NCBI GenBank assembly: GCA_035279905.1
Contig: DATEGZ010000217.1
Coordinates: 78,018 to 142,017, forward strand
Source of the DNA: DATEGZ01 sp035279905
GTDB taxonomy: Bacteria; Acidobacteriota; Vicinamibacteria; Vicinamibacterales; SCN-69-37
Reading direction: 5' to 3'
Length of the DNA stretch: 64,000 nt
Numbering within the stretch: position 1 is the stretch's first letter; every line of letters starts with the position of its first letter. Of the stretch, positions 43,883 to 52,589 are shown in pieces. The position numbers and the translations under genes are program-made. Below the pieces are notes generated by a model. That model had not been told where the DNA came from, ran no database searches, and saw only the letters and a program-made list of their open reading frames with translations.

Positions 43883-44644
43883 CTAGCGCTTGGCCGGGGC
43901 CGACGTGTCGCTGGCCTCCACGAATTCCGGATTCGCGACGAGACTCGTGTCCGCGCGGCCGAAGCGATGCTGAAACAACACCTGCAGGGCGCGGACACCG
44001 TCGCGCCAGTTGATCTTCTTGCCCGCGGCGCGCGATCGGGGATTGAAGGAGACCGGTTGTTCGTCGATGCGGTGCCCGGCGAGCAGCAGCTTCGCGGTGA
44101 TCTCCGGTTCGATGTCGAATCGATCCGACCGGAGATTGAGCGATCTCGCCACGTCGGCGCGCATGATCTTGTAGCAGGTCTCCATGTCCGTGATCGCCGA
44201 CCCGAACAGCGCGTTCGTGACGCCGGTCAGCAGGCGATTGGCCGCGATGGTGAGCCAGGGCGCCGCCGGCCGGCCCCCGAGAAAGCGCGAGCCGTACACG
44301 ACGACCGACTCCCCGCGCAGAATCGGATGGACGAGGCGCGGAAGGTCGGCGGGGTCGAGCTCCAGGTCGGCGTCCTGAATCGCGATCACGTCGCCCGCGG
44401 CTTGTGACAGGCCAAGCCGGATGGCGCTGCCCTTGCCGCCATTCCTGACGGCGTGCAGGACCCGCAATCCCGATCGCCATCCCAAGGTGTCGAGACCGTC
44501 GCGCGTCCCATCGGTCGAGCCGTCGTTGACGACCAGAACTTCCCGGTCCGCGGGCATCTCGACCTGGAGGAGCCGCTCGAGCAGCGGCAAGACCGTCTGC
44601 TCCTCGTTGTAGACCGGAACGATGATTGAGACGAGTGAGGCCAC
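43883..44644 (-). CDS. Glycosyltransferase family 2 (DPM1/polyprenyl-phosphate type)
   Basis: The 253-residue GT-A protein has VSIIVPVYNEEQTVLPLLER, LVVNDGSTDGTRDGLD, RNGGKGSAIRLGLSQA, IAIQDADLELDPADLPRLV (the DxD-like metal site), MRADVARSLNLRSDRFDIEP and RSRAAGKKINWRDGVRALQV. This matches DPM1-like GT2 enzymes that charge polyprenyl phosphate with a sugar. The neighbouring GT-C-type membrane protein could use such a donor. No membrane helices follow the catalytic domain, unlike GtrB-type proteins. Confidence 0.93.
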   Translation of the reverse strand: MASLVSIIVPVYNEEQTVLPLLERLLQVEMPADREVLVVNDGSTDGTRDGLDTLGWRSGLRVLHAVRNGGKGSAIRLGLSQAAGDVIAIQDADLELDPADLPRLVHPILRGESVVVYGSRFLGGRPAAPWLTIAANRLLTGVTNALFGSAITDMETCYKIMRADVARSLNLRSDRFDIEPEITAKLLLAGHRIDEQPVSFNPRSRAAGKKINWRDGVRALQVLFQHRFGRADTSLVANPEFVEASDTSAPAKR

Positions 44645-44693
44645 GCCGCCGCCGCATTACAGCACAACGCACGGCAACTGTGAATGCGGAACG

Positions 44694-46529
44694 TTACCGG
44701 CGGACGATCTCGACGAACAGGTAGCCTTCGGCCCGAAACAGCAGCACAAAATCTCCCCGCTGCAGGCGTTCGTCGACGTCGCGCGCGATCGAGGGGTACG
44801 CGTTCGTCGGCAGGAGAAAATACCCGACCTTCGGGTCGTGAAGATTCTTCTGATACACCGCAAACTCGGTCGATTCAGGCGGGCTGTCCACGAAGTTCTC
44901 GAACACGCCGAGATCACCAAGATCCGGCAGGCGGAGCAGGTACGCGTAGTTGGTGACGATCAGTTGTGAAAACGGGTGCTTGTCGTACTGCGAATACAGC
45001 TGCGCGTTGAGCGCGGCGTTGCCGAGGTCGCGTTCCAGTCGGCGATGGCGGGCGATCAACTGGTCCGAGGTCGGACCAACGCTCACACCGAGGCCGACGG
45101 CGATCAGCCCGACGACGCAGATGGCCACCGCCAACACCCGGCCCTCGAGGATCCGTCGCGCTCCCATCTGACCAAACGTCAGGGGCGAGACGTTGACGGC
45201 TCGCAGGAGCGTGGCCGCGCCGGTGCCGGCGCACATGGCCAGGAACGGAAACGCGAGGGCGAGGTTGCGGAGGTCGTACGAGGCGAGCGCCGCCCACAGC
45301 AGTGCCCAGGGCACCACGATGAGCCCCATCATCCAGCGCGACAACCGGTCGCCGAGCGCGACGAGGCTCAGCGTCACGATGAGACACGTAGGCGCCAGCC
45401 CGACGCTCCGCAGAAACAAACGGCCGGCGTTCACCACCCGCTCCGGGATGGGAGTGCCCGCGAAGATCCCGTTCGTCACATACGAGATCTCGGAATGGGC
45501 CAGCCCGGCGCGAATCTGCGCTTCGGCGTAGACGTAGTACGGAACAACGACCACGAGAACGATGGCCACGTACCCCGCAGCCGCCCGCGCGGTCTTCGCG
45601 CGGCCGGCGCCCGACAGTTCGATCACACCCAGGACAACAGCAAACGCGGCAAAGACGGGCAGGAAAAACAGCCCGGGCTGCTTGGTGACCGCGGCTCCTG
45701 CCGCAAGCACGGCGCCGATCAGCAGAGACCTCGTGCGCGACCGGGCGGCTGGCTCGCGCTCGACGGCGACCAGGCACCAGAACGACAGAAACGCCATGCA
45801 CGAGACGGGGAGGTCCGCCACGCCTTCGGTCAGATCGATCCGGCAATGTTGGTACAGGTACGCAGCGACGAGGGTCGCAATGAATGGTCCGGCCGTCTTC
45901 CGGGTCCACCCCCAATCGAGCATCGCCAGCAGCAGCGCCAGCAGGAAGAGCGGCATCATGCCTCTCGCGATGTACTGCAGCGGCATGTTCATGAACACGT
46001 AGCTGATGGACCAGTTCGCGGGCAGCAGCTGCGGGTAGTGGTACGTCCAGGCGGGGAGCCGATTGTGGAACCAGTCGGCGGCCCAGCGGTTCCACGACAA
46101 GACCGCGTCCACCCAGACGAAAATCGAGCCGCCGTTCGAGACGAGCGTGACGAGCACCTGGCCGATCTGGAAGAGCGCCAGCAGCAGTGCCGCGGTCGCC
46201 GCGAGCCGGCTCGCGGGTGCGGAGATCCTGACCGCTGGCGGTTGGATGATCGCCGGACCCGGTTCAGAGGTGCGGCCGCGCCGTCTCGCCGCGCCGTAGA
46301 TCCATGCGATCGCGACGAGCTCGGCGCCGAACGCGGCGAAGACCACCGGGCGCACGTAGAGTCCCGCGGCCGTCAGCGCGAAGACGGCGACGTAGTTGGC
46401 GGTGAGACTGAGGCCGAACGACAGGAGGAGCCGGCGCAGCACCGGTCCGTCGAAGCGCAAGGCTCCAAGGAGCGCCAGACCGGGCAGGAGAGTGATTTGA
46501 AGGAGTGAGAGGAGACCCAGTACGGCCAT
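44694..46529 (-). CDS. Large polytopic membrane protein, possible GT-C glycosyltransferase
   Basis: The 611-residue protein has about 12-13 helices. A first large outer loop contains VWVDAVLSWNRWAADWFHNR and TYHYPQLLPANWSISYVF, and an extracytoplasmic C-terminal part of about 115 residues follows. The acidic loop after an early helix and the overall plan resemble GT-C enzymes that use polyprenyl-phosphate sugars, which fits the DPM1-like gene next to it (49-bp gap). No family motif is decisive, so the function is a proposal. Confidence 0.75.
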   Translation of the reverse strand: MAVLGLLSLLQITLLPGLALLGALRFDGPVLRRLLLSFGLSLTANYVAVFALTAAGLYVRPVVFAAFGAELVAIAWIYGAARRRGRTSEPGPAIIQPPAVRISAPASRLAATAALLLALFQIGQVLVTLVSNGGSIFVWVDAVLSWNRWAADWFHNRLPAWTYHYPQLLPANWSISYVFMNMPLQYIARGMMPLFLLALLLAMLDWGWTRKTAGPFIATLVAAYLYQHCRIDLTEGVADLPVSCMAFLSFWCLVAVEREPAARSRTRSLLIGAVLAAGAAVTKQPGLFFLPVFAAFAVVLGVIELSGAGRAKTARAAAGYVAIVLVVVVPYYVYAEAQIRAGLAHSEISYVTNGIFAGTPIPERVVNAGRLFLRSVGLAPTCLIVTLSLVALGDRLSRWMMGLIVVPWALLWAALASYDLRNLALAFPFLAMCAGTGAATLLRAVNVSPLTFGQMGARRILEGRVLAVAICVVGLIAVGLGVSVGPTSDQLIARHRRLERDLGNAALNAQLYSQYDKHPFSQLIVTNYAYLLRLPDLGDLGVFENFVDSPPESTEFAVYQKNLHDPKVGYFLLPTNAYPSIARDVDERLQRGDFVLLFRAEGYLFVEIVRR

Positions 46530-46629
46530 CGCCGATGCGCTACGATACCTTTCCTGATCGAGCCGCCCAGTGGACCTGCGCCAGCGAGTAGAGGCGCCAG
46601 TATATCGCCGCTCGGTGAGACATCATTCG

Positions 46630-47241
46630 ATGATCACGATCGTCGACTATGGATTGGGCAACATCCGCGCGTTCCTGAACGTGTTCCATCGGCTGAACAT
46701 CGTCGCAAGGACGGCCTCGTCCGCGGCGGAGCTCGAGGGCGCGTCGAAGGTCATCCTGCCCGGCGTCGGCGCGTTCGACGACGCCATGGAGCGTCTCGGG
46801 CGGTCCGGGATGCGGCCGGCTCTGGACGATCTCGCGCTGCGGCAGCGCGTGCCGATCCTGGGCGTGTGCGTCGGGATGCAGATGCTCGGCCACGGGAGCG
46901 ACGAAGGGCGGTTGCCGGGCCTTGGCTGGATCGACGGCCGCGTCAAGGACCTGAGCGCCAGAGGCTCGCTGAATCTGCCGGTGCCGCACATGGGCTGGAA
47001 CGACGTCCGGCCGGTGGCGACGAGCCGGCTCTTCGATCAGCTCGACTCAGGCGCGCGATTCTATTTCCTGCACTCGTACTACTTCGTCTGCGATCGCGAC
47101 GAGGACCGCCTCGCCGTTGCCACCTACGGCGAGGACTTCGCCTGCGCGGCGCGCGCCGGCAACATCCTCGGCGTCCAGTTCCATCCCGAGAAGAGTCATC
47201 ATTACGGCGCCCGGCTGCTCCAGAATTTTGCGGAGATGTGA
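46630..47241 (+). CDS. hisH: HisH-like glutamine amidotransferase of the sugar amidination set
   Basis: The 203-residue class I glutaminase has ITIVDYGLGNIRAFLNVFHR, KVILPGVGAFDDAMERL, ILGVCVGMQMLGHGSDEG with nucleophile Cys80, HMGWNDVRPVATSRLF, FYFLHSYYFVCDRDEDRLAV and GVQFHPEKSHHYG with His185 and Glu187. It releases ammonia from glutamine. It is paired with a HisF-like gene and lies 3.3 kb from the WbpG-like gene with no other his genes around. A role in acetamidino-sugar formation is therefore more likely than in histidine synthesis. Confidence 0.93.
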   Translation: MITIVDYGLGNIRAFLNVFHRLNIVARTASSAAELEGASKVILPGVGAFDDAMERLGRSGMRPALDDLALRQRVPILGVCVGMQMLGHGSDEGRLPGLGWIDGRVKDLSARGSLNLPVPHMGWNDVRPVATSRLFDQLDSGARFYFLHSYYFVCDRDEDRLAVATYGEDFACAARAGNILGVQFHPEKSHHYGARLLQNFAEM

Positions 47242-47242
47242 G

Positions 47243-48037
47243 GTGCTGCGACCACGGATCACGCCATGCCTGCTCGTCAGAAACGGCGGACTCGTCAAGA
47301 CCGTCGGCTTCAAGGACGAGAAGTACGTCGGCGACCCGCTCAACGCCGTCAAGATCTTCAACGAGAAGGAAGCCGACGAGCTCGTCGTCGTCGACATCGA
47401 CGCGTCGGTTGCCGGCTCGGCGCCCAACGTCCGGCTGATCGCGCAGATCGCCGTCGAGTGCCGCATGCCCTTGTGCTACGGCGGCGGCATCAAGACCCTC
47501 GAGCAGGCGCGCTCGATCATCGCTCTCGGCGTGGAGAAGATTGCGATCGGGTCGGCCGCCGTCGAGACCCCGCCGCTCATCTCTGCGATCGCGGAGGCGA
47601 TTGGCCGCCAGAGCGTGGTCGTGGTCTTCGATGTGCGTCGCGCGAAGGGCGCCGACTACGAGGTCTGGACGCACAACGGACGCAGGAACACCGGCCGCCG
47701 GCTGATCGACGCGATCACCGAAGCAGAATCGCGCGGCGCCGGGGAAATCCTTGTCAATTCCATCGATCAGGACGGCAGGATGAGCGGGTACGACCTGACG
47801 CTCGCGAGACAGGCGCGAGAGGCGACGCACTTGCCGATGACGGTGCTCGGCGGCGCCGGTTCGGTGGCGGACATCGGAGAGCTGATCAAGGCCTGCGGCG
47901 TCGTCGGCGCCGCCGCGGGAAGCCTGTTCGTGTTCAAGGGCCCGCACCGGGCGGTCCTCATCAGCTATCCCAATGCGACTCAACGGGATGACCTCATTCG
48001 TTCCGCGTTGAGCCGCGAGGGGGCTGCCGGGAACTGA
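47243..48037 (+). CDS. hisF: HisF-like ammonia-channel protein lacking the cyclase Asp
   Basis: The 264-residue TIM barrel starts with a GTG at 47243, with GGAG upstream. It has RITPCLLVRNGGLVKTVGFK, DEKYVGDPLNAVKIFNEKEA, LCYGGGIKTLEQARSIIALG, VVVFDVRRAKG and GAGEILVNSIDQDGRMSGYD. In true HisF cyclases residue 11 is the catalytic Asp of the CLDVKDG motif; here it is Leu11 (CLLVRNG). The second catalytic Asp (FDVRRAKG) remains. That substitution is typical of HisF paralogs in LPS loci, which carry ammonia from the HisH-like partner to the sugar amidotransferase. Confidence 0.95.
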   Translation: MLRPRITPCLLVRNGGLVKTVGFKDEKYVGDPLNAVKIFNEKEADELVVVDIDASVAGSAPNVRLIAQIAVECRMPLCYGGGIKTLEQARSIIALGVEKIAIGSAAVETPPLISAIAEAIGRQSVVVVFDVRRAKGADYEVWTHNGRRNTGRRLIDAITEAESRGAGEILVNSIDQDGRMSGYDLTLARQAREATHLPMTVLGGAGSVADIGELIKACGVVGAAAGSLFVFKGPHRAVLISYPNATQRDDLIRSALSREGAAGN

Positions 48038-48077
48038 CGGCCCGGCCGGGCTGCGCCGATAAGCGAGACAGCTTCCC

Positions 48078-49061
48078 ATGAGGCCGCCAACCCAAGCGTC
48101 CCGCATTTACGTCGCCGGCCATGCCGGCCTCGTCGGTTCCGCCATCGTCCGCCGCCTGTCCAGTGCCGGCTTTCGCCACGTGCTCACCGCGACGCGCGAT
48201 CAGGTCGACCTGCGCGATCAGGCGGCGGTCAACTACTGGTTCAAGGCGAACCGCCCGGAGTACGTCTACCTGGTGGCGGGCACGGTCGGCGGGATTCTCG
48301 CGAATTCGACGCGGCCGGCGGAGTTCATCTACGACAACATGATGATCCACGCGACCGTGGTGCACGCGGCGCACCAGTTCGCGGCGACGCGCCTGTTGTA
48401 TCTCGGCAGCTCGTGCATTTACCCGCGCCACGCGGCGCAGCCGATGACCGAGGACAAGCTCCTCTCGGGCGCGCTCGAGCCGACCAACGAGTCGTATGCG
48501 ATTGCCAAGATCGCGGGCATCAAGCTCTGTCAGGCGTACCGGAGTCAGTACGGCTGCGACTTCATCTCGGCGATGCCCACCAATCTCTACGGGCCCGGCG
48601 ACAACTTCGACCTGACCAGCTCGCACGTACTGCCGGCGCTGATGCGCAAGTTCCACGAAGCGAAGATGCGGCGCGACCGCACCGTGACGCTCTGGGGCAC
48701 CGGCGCGCCGCGGCGCGAGTTCCTGCACGTCGACGACCTCGCGGACTGCTGCGTGTTCCTGATGAGCCGGTACAACGAAGATCGCCACATCAACGTCGGC
48801 ACGGGCACGGACCTGTCCATTCGCGAGCTGGCGGACATGGTGCGGGCTGTGGTCTATCCGGAAGCGGAGCTGGCCTGGGATTCGAGCAAACCCGACGGCA
48901 TGCCGCGGAAGCTGCTCGATGTCTCGCGGCTGCACACGCTCGGCTGGACGCATCGCATCGAGCTCGCCGACGGGATCGCGACCACGTACCGCTGGTTCCT
49001 CGAGCACGAGGCGCAGAAGCCCGCGGCCGTCGCCACACTCGCCGCCGAGGCGCGCGTGTAA
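48078..49061 (+). CDS. fcl: GDP-L-fucose synthase-like epimerase/reductase
   Basis: The 327-residue SDR has IYVAGHAGLVGSAIVRRLSS, VYLVAGTVGGILANSTRPAE, FIYDNMMIHATVVHAAHQF, LYLGSSCIYPRHAAQPMTED, ESYAIAKIAGIKLCQAYRSQ (YxxxK) and NLYGPGDNFDLTSSHVLPAL. They match GDP-4-keto-6-deoxymannose 3,5-epimerase-4-reductase almost throughout, including the SSCIYP Cys used for epimerisation. GDP-mannose 4,6-dehydratase (gmd), which should supply its substrate, is not in the window. Confidence 0.94.
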   Translation: MRPPTQASRIYVAGHAGLVGSAIVRRLSSAGFRHVLTATRDQVDLRDQAAVNYWFKANRPEYVYLVAGTVGGILANSTRPAEFIYDNMMIHATVVHAAHQFAATRLLYLGSSCIYPRHAAQPMTEDKLLSGALEPTNESYAIAKIAGIKLCQAYRSQYGCDFISAMPTNLYGPGDNFDLTSSHVLPALMRKFHEAKMRRDRTVTLWGTGAPRREFLHVDDLADCCVFLMSRYNEDRHINVGTGTDLSIRELADMVRAVVYPEAELAWDSSKPDGMPRKLLDVSRLHTLGWTHRIELADGIATTYRWFLEHEAQKPAAVATLAAEARV

Positions 49062-49076
49062 AATCGTACCCGCCTC

Positions 49077-50951
49077 ATGTGCGGCATCGCCGGACTGATC
49101 GACCGCGACGGCTGGAGCGGCCCGCCCGAGCGGCTCACGGCCATGCGGGACGCCGTGCGCCATCGCGGTCCCGATGACGCGGGCGAGTGGTGGTCCCACG
49201 ATCGTCGCGTCGGCCTCTCGCAACGCCGGCTCGCCATCATCGATCTCTCCCCGGGCGGCCATCAGCCGATGGCCAACCGCCGCGGCAACCTCCACATCAC
49301 CTACAACGGCGAGATCTACAACTACCGCGAGCTGCGTGCGCGCCTCGAAGGGCTCGGCCGCACGTTCACATCGACGAGCGACACCGAAGTCATGCTCGAA
49401 GCCTTCGACGCCTGGGGGGACAAGGCGCTCGACGAGCTCAACGGCATGTTCGCGCTCGCGCTGTACGACCAGCAGACCGATCGCGTGCTGCTGGCGCGCG
49501 ATCGCGCCGGCGAAAAACCGCTCTACTACGTTCATCGCGGCAACCGGCTGTACTTCGCGTCCGAGCTGAAAGCGCTCCTCGTCGATCCCGATCTGCCGCG
49601 CGAGCTCGACTACGACGCGCTCAACTTCTACCTGACCTACGGCTACGTGCCCGGCGAGCGCTGCATCCTCCGCGGCTTTCGGAAGCTCGCCGCGGGTCAC
49701 GCGCTCACGTTCGATCTGAAGACCGGCGCGACCGCGATCCGCGGCTACTGGTCGACCGCCACGCGCGGCGATTCCCAGCGATCCGAAAGCGATCTCGTCG
49801 ACGAGCTCGAGACGCTCATCGCCGATTCAGTGCGCCTGCGGCTCACGGCGTCCGACGTGCCCGTCGGGATTCTGCTCAGCGGCGGCCTCGATTCGAGCCT
49901 CATCACGGTGATGGCCGCGCGCGCGACCTCGCAGCCCGTCCGCACGTTCGCCGTCACGTTTCCCGGCCACGGCCGGTTCGACGAAGGGCCGCACGCGCGG
50001 CTGGTCGCGGATTTCGTCGGCTCGGATCACACTGAGCTGCCGCTCGAGCCTGTCGGCCCCGACGTGCTGCCGCAGCTCGCGCGGCAGTTCGACGAGCCGA
50101 TGGCCGATTCGTCGATGCTGCCCACGTTCCTGCTGTCGAAGCTCATCCGCCAGCACGCGAAGGTCGCGCTCGGCGGCGACGGCGGGGACGAGCTCTTCGG
50201 CGGTTACCCGCACTACTCGTGGACGCGCTGGCACGCGCACGCGCGGACGTGGATGCCCGCGCCGGTGCGCGCCGCCACCTCCACCGCCGCGTCGCGGCTG
50301 CCCGTCGGCACGCAGGGACGCAACCACCTCATCGGCCTGGCCGACGATGTGCCGTGGGCGATCGCGCACGTCAACGTGTTCTTCGACGCGCGCACGCGCA
50401 GCCGGCTGCTCGCGTCCGAGGCGCTCCAGCGGATGCCGGAGCTCGAGACGCCCGAGCGCTACAAAGCCGGGCTCTGCGACGGCGGGTCACCCGTGGCCGA
50501 AGCGATGGCCGTCGACTTCAAGACGTACCTGCCCGACGACCTGCTCGTGAAAGTCGATCGCGCGAGCATGGCGAGCGCGCTCGAAGTGCGCGCGCCCTGG
50601 CTCGACCATCGCCTCATCGAGTTCGCGTTCACGCAGGTGCCCGACGCGCTGCGCGTGAGCCGCTCGGAGCGGAAGATCCTGCTGCGCCGGCTCGCGCGCC
50701 GCGTGCTGCCGCCCGCGTTCGACGTCGTCCGCAAGCAGGGATTCTCCGTCCCGCTCGACGCGTGGTTCAACGGGCCGTGGGGCGCGACGCTCAAAGAGGT
50801 ACTGGCGTCGGCCGATCCGCGCTTGTTCAACCGCGCGGTCGTCGACGAGATCATCGCCGAGCAGGCCGGCGGCCGCGCGAACTCACAGCGGCTGTTTGCG
50901 CTCGCGATCTTCGAGTTGTGGCGGCGCGAGTACCGCATCGCGCTCGCGTAA
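49077..50951 (+). CDS. asnB: Asparagine synthase (glutamine-hydrolysing) family protein
   Basis: The 624-residue protein has the N-terminal glutaminase domain with Cys2 (MCGIAGLIDRDG), RHRGPDDAGEWW, ISYNGEIYN-like text (ITYNGEIYNYRELRARLEG) and NGMFALALYDQQ. The synthetase domain follows with ILLSGGLDSSLITVMAA (PP-loop near 268) and VALGGDGGDELFGGYPHYSW. In polysaccharide loci such proteins may amidate uronic acids or other acidic residues instead of aspartate. Its place at the end of the locus makes that possible. The start is fixed by Cys2. Confidence 0.95.
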   Translation: MCGIAGLIDRDGWSGPPERLTAMRDAVRHRGPDDAGEWWSHDRRVGLSQRRLAIIDLSPGGHQPMANRRGNLHITYNGEIYNYRELRARLEGLGRTFTSTSDTEVMLEAFDAWGDKALDELNGMFALALYDQQTDRVLLARDRAGEKPLYYVHRGNRLYFASELKALLVDPDLPRELDYDALNFYLTYGYVPGERCILRGFRKLAAGHALTFDLKTGATAIRGYWSTATRGDSQRSESDLVDELETLIADSVRLRLTASDVPVGILLSGGLDSSLITVMAARATSQPVRTFAVTFPGHGRFDEGPHARLVADFVGSDHTELPLEPVGPDVLPQLARQFDEPMADSSMLPTFLLSKLIRQHAKVALGGDGGDELFGGYPHYSWTRWHAHARTWMPAPVRAATSTAASRLPVGTQGRNHLIGLADDVPWAIAHVNVFFDARTRSRLLASEALQRMPELETPERYKAGLCDGGSPVAEAMAVDFKTYLPDDLLVKVDRASMASALEVRAPWLDHRLIEFAFTQVPDALRVSRSERKILLRRLARRVLPPAFDVVRKQGFSVPLDAWFNGPWGATLKEVLASADPRLFNRAVVDEIIAEQAGGRANSQRLFALAIFELWRREYRIALA

Positions 50952-51001
50952 ATTCTTCGACACGCTCGCAAATCGCGATCCTGGACCCGGGCACAGGGTC
51001 G

Positions 51002-51030
51002 TTGACTTGCCCGGAACCGTCCGTTATCGT
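51002..51030 (+). promoter_or_regulatory. Candidate sigma70-type promoter of the nuo operon
   Basis: TTGACT at 51002-51007 and TATCGT at 51025-51030 are separated by 17 bp. They match the consensus hexamers at five of six and four of six positions. The site lies in the 139-bp gap between the asparagine synthase gene and nuoA, about 60 bp before the nuoA start. Confidence 0.45.
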
Positions 51031-51042
51031 TGCTTGATCTTT

Positions 51043-51070
51043 TGGAGCACAAGCTCGCAACGGTGCTCCA
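51043..51070 (+). other. 8-bp hairpin in the nuoA leader
   Basis: TGGAGCAC (51043-51050) and GTGCTCCA (51063-51070) are perfectly complementary with a 12-nt loop, preceded by a short T-run at 51039-51042. It ends 20 bp before nuoA. It could be a leader structure of the nuo transcript or part of the end of the upstream transcript. Confidence 0.45.
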
Positions 51071-51090
51071 GAAACTGAGCACCGGCCCCC

Positions 51091-51465
51091 ATGGAAGGCT
51101 TCGTTCCCATCCTGATCATGATCGGCCTTGCGGTCGGGTTCTCCGGCGGCAACATGGTGCTGTCGCAGTTCCTCGGCCCCCGCAAGCCGTCGCCCGAGAA
51201 GGAGGCGCCGTACGAGTGCGGCATGCCTGCGGTCGGCGACGCGCGTGAGCGGCAGTCCGTCAAGTTCTACCTCGTCGCGATGATCTTCCTGCTCTTCGAC
51301 ATCGAGGTGGCGTTTCTCTACCCGTGGGCGATCGCGTCCCGCGATCTCGGCAAGACCGGGTTCTGGCAGATCGTCACGTTCTTCGCGCTGCTCGTGACGG
51401 GCTACATCTACGTGTGGCGCAAGGGCGCGTTCGACTGGAGCGGCGAGCGAAAACGACATGGCTGA
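51091..51465 (+). CDS. nuoA: NADH-quinone oxidoreductase subunit A
   Basis: The 124-residue membrane subunit of complex I has three helices. Signature text is LSQFLGPRKPSPEKEAPYEC and GMPAVGDARERQSVKFYLVA, then MIFLLFDIEVAFLYPWAIA. The Cys-containing loop faces the quinone site region in known structures. It opens a tightly packed plus-strand operon and overlaps nuoB by 8 bp. Confidence 0.97.
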   Translation: MEGFVPILIMIGLAVGFSGGNMVLSQFLGPRKPSPEKEAPYECGMPAVGDARERQSVKFYLVAMIFLLFDIEVAFLYPWAIASRDLGKTGFWQIVTFFALLVTGYIYVWRKGAFDWSGERKRHG

Positions 51466-51922
51466 GGTCCAGATCCCCATTCTGACGACGACCGTCGAGA
51501 AGATGGTGCAGTGGGCGCGCCGGTCCGCCATCTGGCCGGTGACGTTCGGCCTGGCGTGCTGCGCGATCGAGATGATGGCGATGAGCTGCGGCCGCTACGA
51601 CATCGCGCGCTTCGGCGCCGAGGTGTTTCGCGGGTCGCCGCGCCAGTCCGACTTGATGATCATCGCGGGCCGGCTGTCGCGAAAGATGGCGCCGGTGCTC
51701 CGCCGCATCTACGACCAGATGGCCGAGCCGAAGTGGGTGATCTCGATGGGCGCCTGCGCGAGCTGCGGCGGCGTGTTCGACAACTACGCCATCGTGCAGG
51801 GCGTGGACCAGGTGGTGCCGATCGACGTGTTCGTGCCGGGCTGTCCGCCGCGGCCCGAGGCGCTCATCTACGGCATCGTGCAGCTTCAACGTAAGATTGA
51901 CCGCTCGCGCATGAGCGCGTGA
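51458..51922 (+). CDS. nuoB: NADH-quinone oxidoreductase subunit B
   Basis: The 154-residue subunit carries cluster N2, the last Fe-S centre before quinone. It has FGLACCAIEMMAMSCGRYDI, VFRGSPRQSDLMIIAGRLS, ISMGACASCGGVFDNYA and VFVPGCPPRPEALIYGI, which supply the four cluster Cys including the tandem pair CC. Length and motifs are complete. Confidence 0.98.
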   Translation: MAEVQIPILTTTVEKMVQWARRSAIWPVTFGLACCAIEMMAMSCGRYDIARFGAEVFRGSPRQSDLMIIAGRLSRKMAPVLRRIYDQMAEPKWVISMGACASCGGVFDNYAIVQGVDQVVPIDVFVPGCPPRPEALIYGIVQLQRKIDRSRMSA

Positions 51923-51938
51923 CGCCCGCCGGGACCTG

Positions 51939-52547
51939 ATGCCTGATTCCCAGATGGACACCCTCGTCGCCGAGGCGCTCCGCATCGCGGCGCCGGGCGC
52001 CACGATCGAGCCGGCGAGCGCGGCCGACATGCCGACCGCGTACGTCGATCGCGAGCACCTGCTCGACGTCTGCCGGGTGCTGCGCGACGACCCGTCGCTG
52101 CAGTTCGCGCTGCTGGCCGATGTGACGGCCGTCGACTACTTTCCGGCCGAGCCGCGGTTCGAGGTCGTCTACCACTTCGCGTGCCTGGGCAGCGCGTACG
52201 TGACGGTGCCGGGCGCGCAGCCCGCTCCCGCGCGGCGGTTCCGCCTCAAGGTGCGTGTGTCGGGCGCGGACGCCTCCGTGCCGACCGTGACGGGACTCTA
52301 TCCGACGGCCAACTGGCTCGAGCGCGAGCTCTACGACCTCATGGGCCTGCGGTTCGAAGGCCACCCGGATCTGCGCCGCATCCTGATGGCCGATGATTGG
52401 GTCGGCCATCCGCTCCGCAAGGACTACCCGGTGCAGATTCGCAAGGACACGGCGTCGTGGTCGCCGATCCAGCTGTCGGCCGAGGAGTTCGCGGAGAATG
52501 TGCGCGCGGCACGCGCGAAAGCAGATAGGGAAGCAGGCAAGAAATGA
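51939..52547 (+). CDS. nuoC: NADH-quinone oxidoreductase subunit C
   Basis: The 202-residue hydrophilic subunit of the complex I peripheral arm has VTAVDYFPAEPRFEVVYHF, VTGLYPTANWLERELYDLMG and LRRILMADDWVGHPLRKDYP. The last two are the classic NuoC signature. It is not fused to NuoD, unlike in enterobacteria. After its stop there is an 86-bp gap that contains an inverted repeat. Confidence 0.97.
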   Translation: MPDSQMDTLVAEALRIAAPGATIEPASAADMPTAYVDREHLLDVCRVLRDDPSLQFALLADVTAVDYFPAEPRFEVVYHFACLGSAYVTVPGAQPAPARRFRLKVRVSGADASVPTVTGLYPTANWLERELYDLMGLRFEGHPDLRRILMADDWVGHPLRKDYPVQIRKDTASWSPIQLSAEEFAENVRAARAKADREAGKK

Positions 52548-52550
52548 GTT

Positions 52551-52589
52551 GGGGTCTGGCCCATGGTGGCGTAAGCCGGGCCTGACCCC
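52551..52589. repeat. Inverted repeat in the nuoC-nuoD gap
   Basis: GGGGTCTGGCCC (52551-52562) and GGGCCTGACCCC (52578-52589) are complementary at 11 of 12 positions with a 15-nt loop. The rest of the operon has near-zero spacing, so this 86-bp gap looks like the site of an inserted palindromic repeat. It could reduce or stabilise read-through into nuoD. Confidence 0.7.

Noticed and set aside
46630..48037. HisH and HisF as histidine biosynthesis enzymes
   Set aside because: There are no other his genes nearby, the HisF-like protein has Leu at catalytic position 11, and a WbpG-like partner is close.
50952..51090. tRNA or small RNA gene upstream of nuoA
   Set aside because: There is no cloverleaf; only one 8-bp hairpin and a promoter-like pair are visible.
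51374..52030. Antisense open frame over nuoB
   Set aside because: It is opposite a fully conserved nuoB and has no recognisable protein features.
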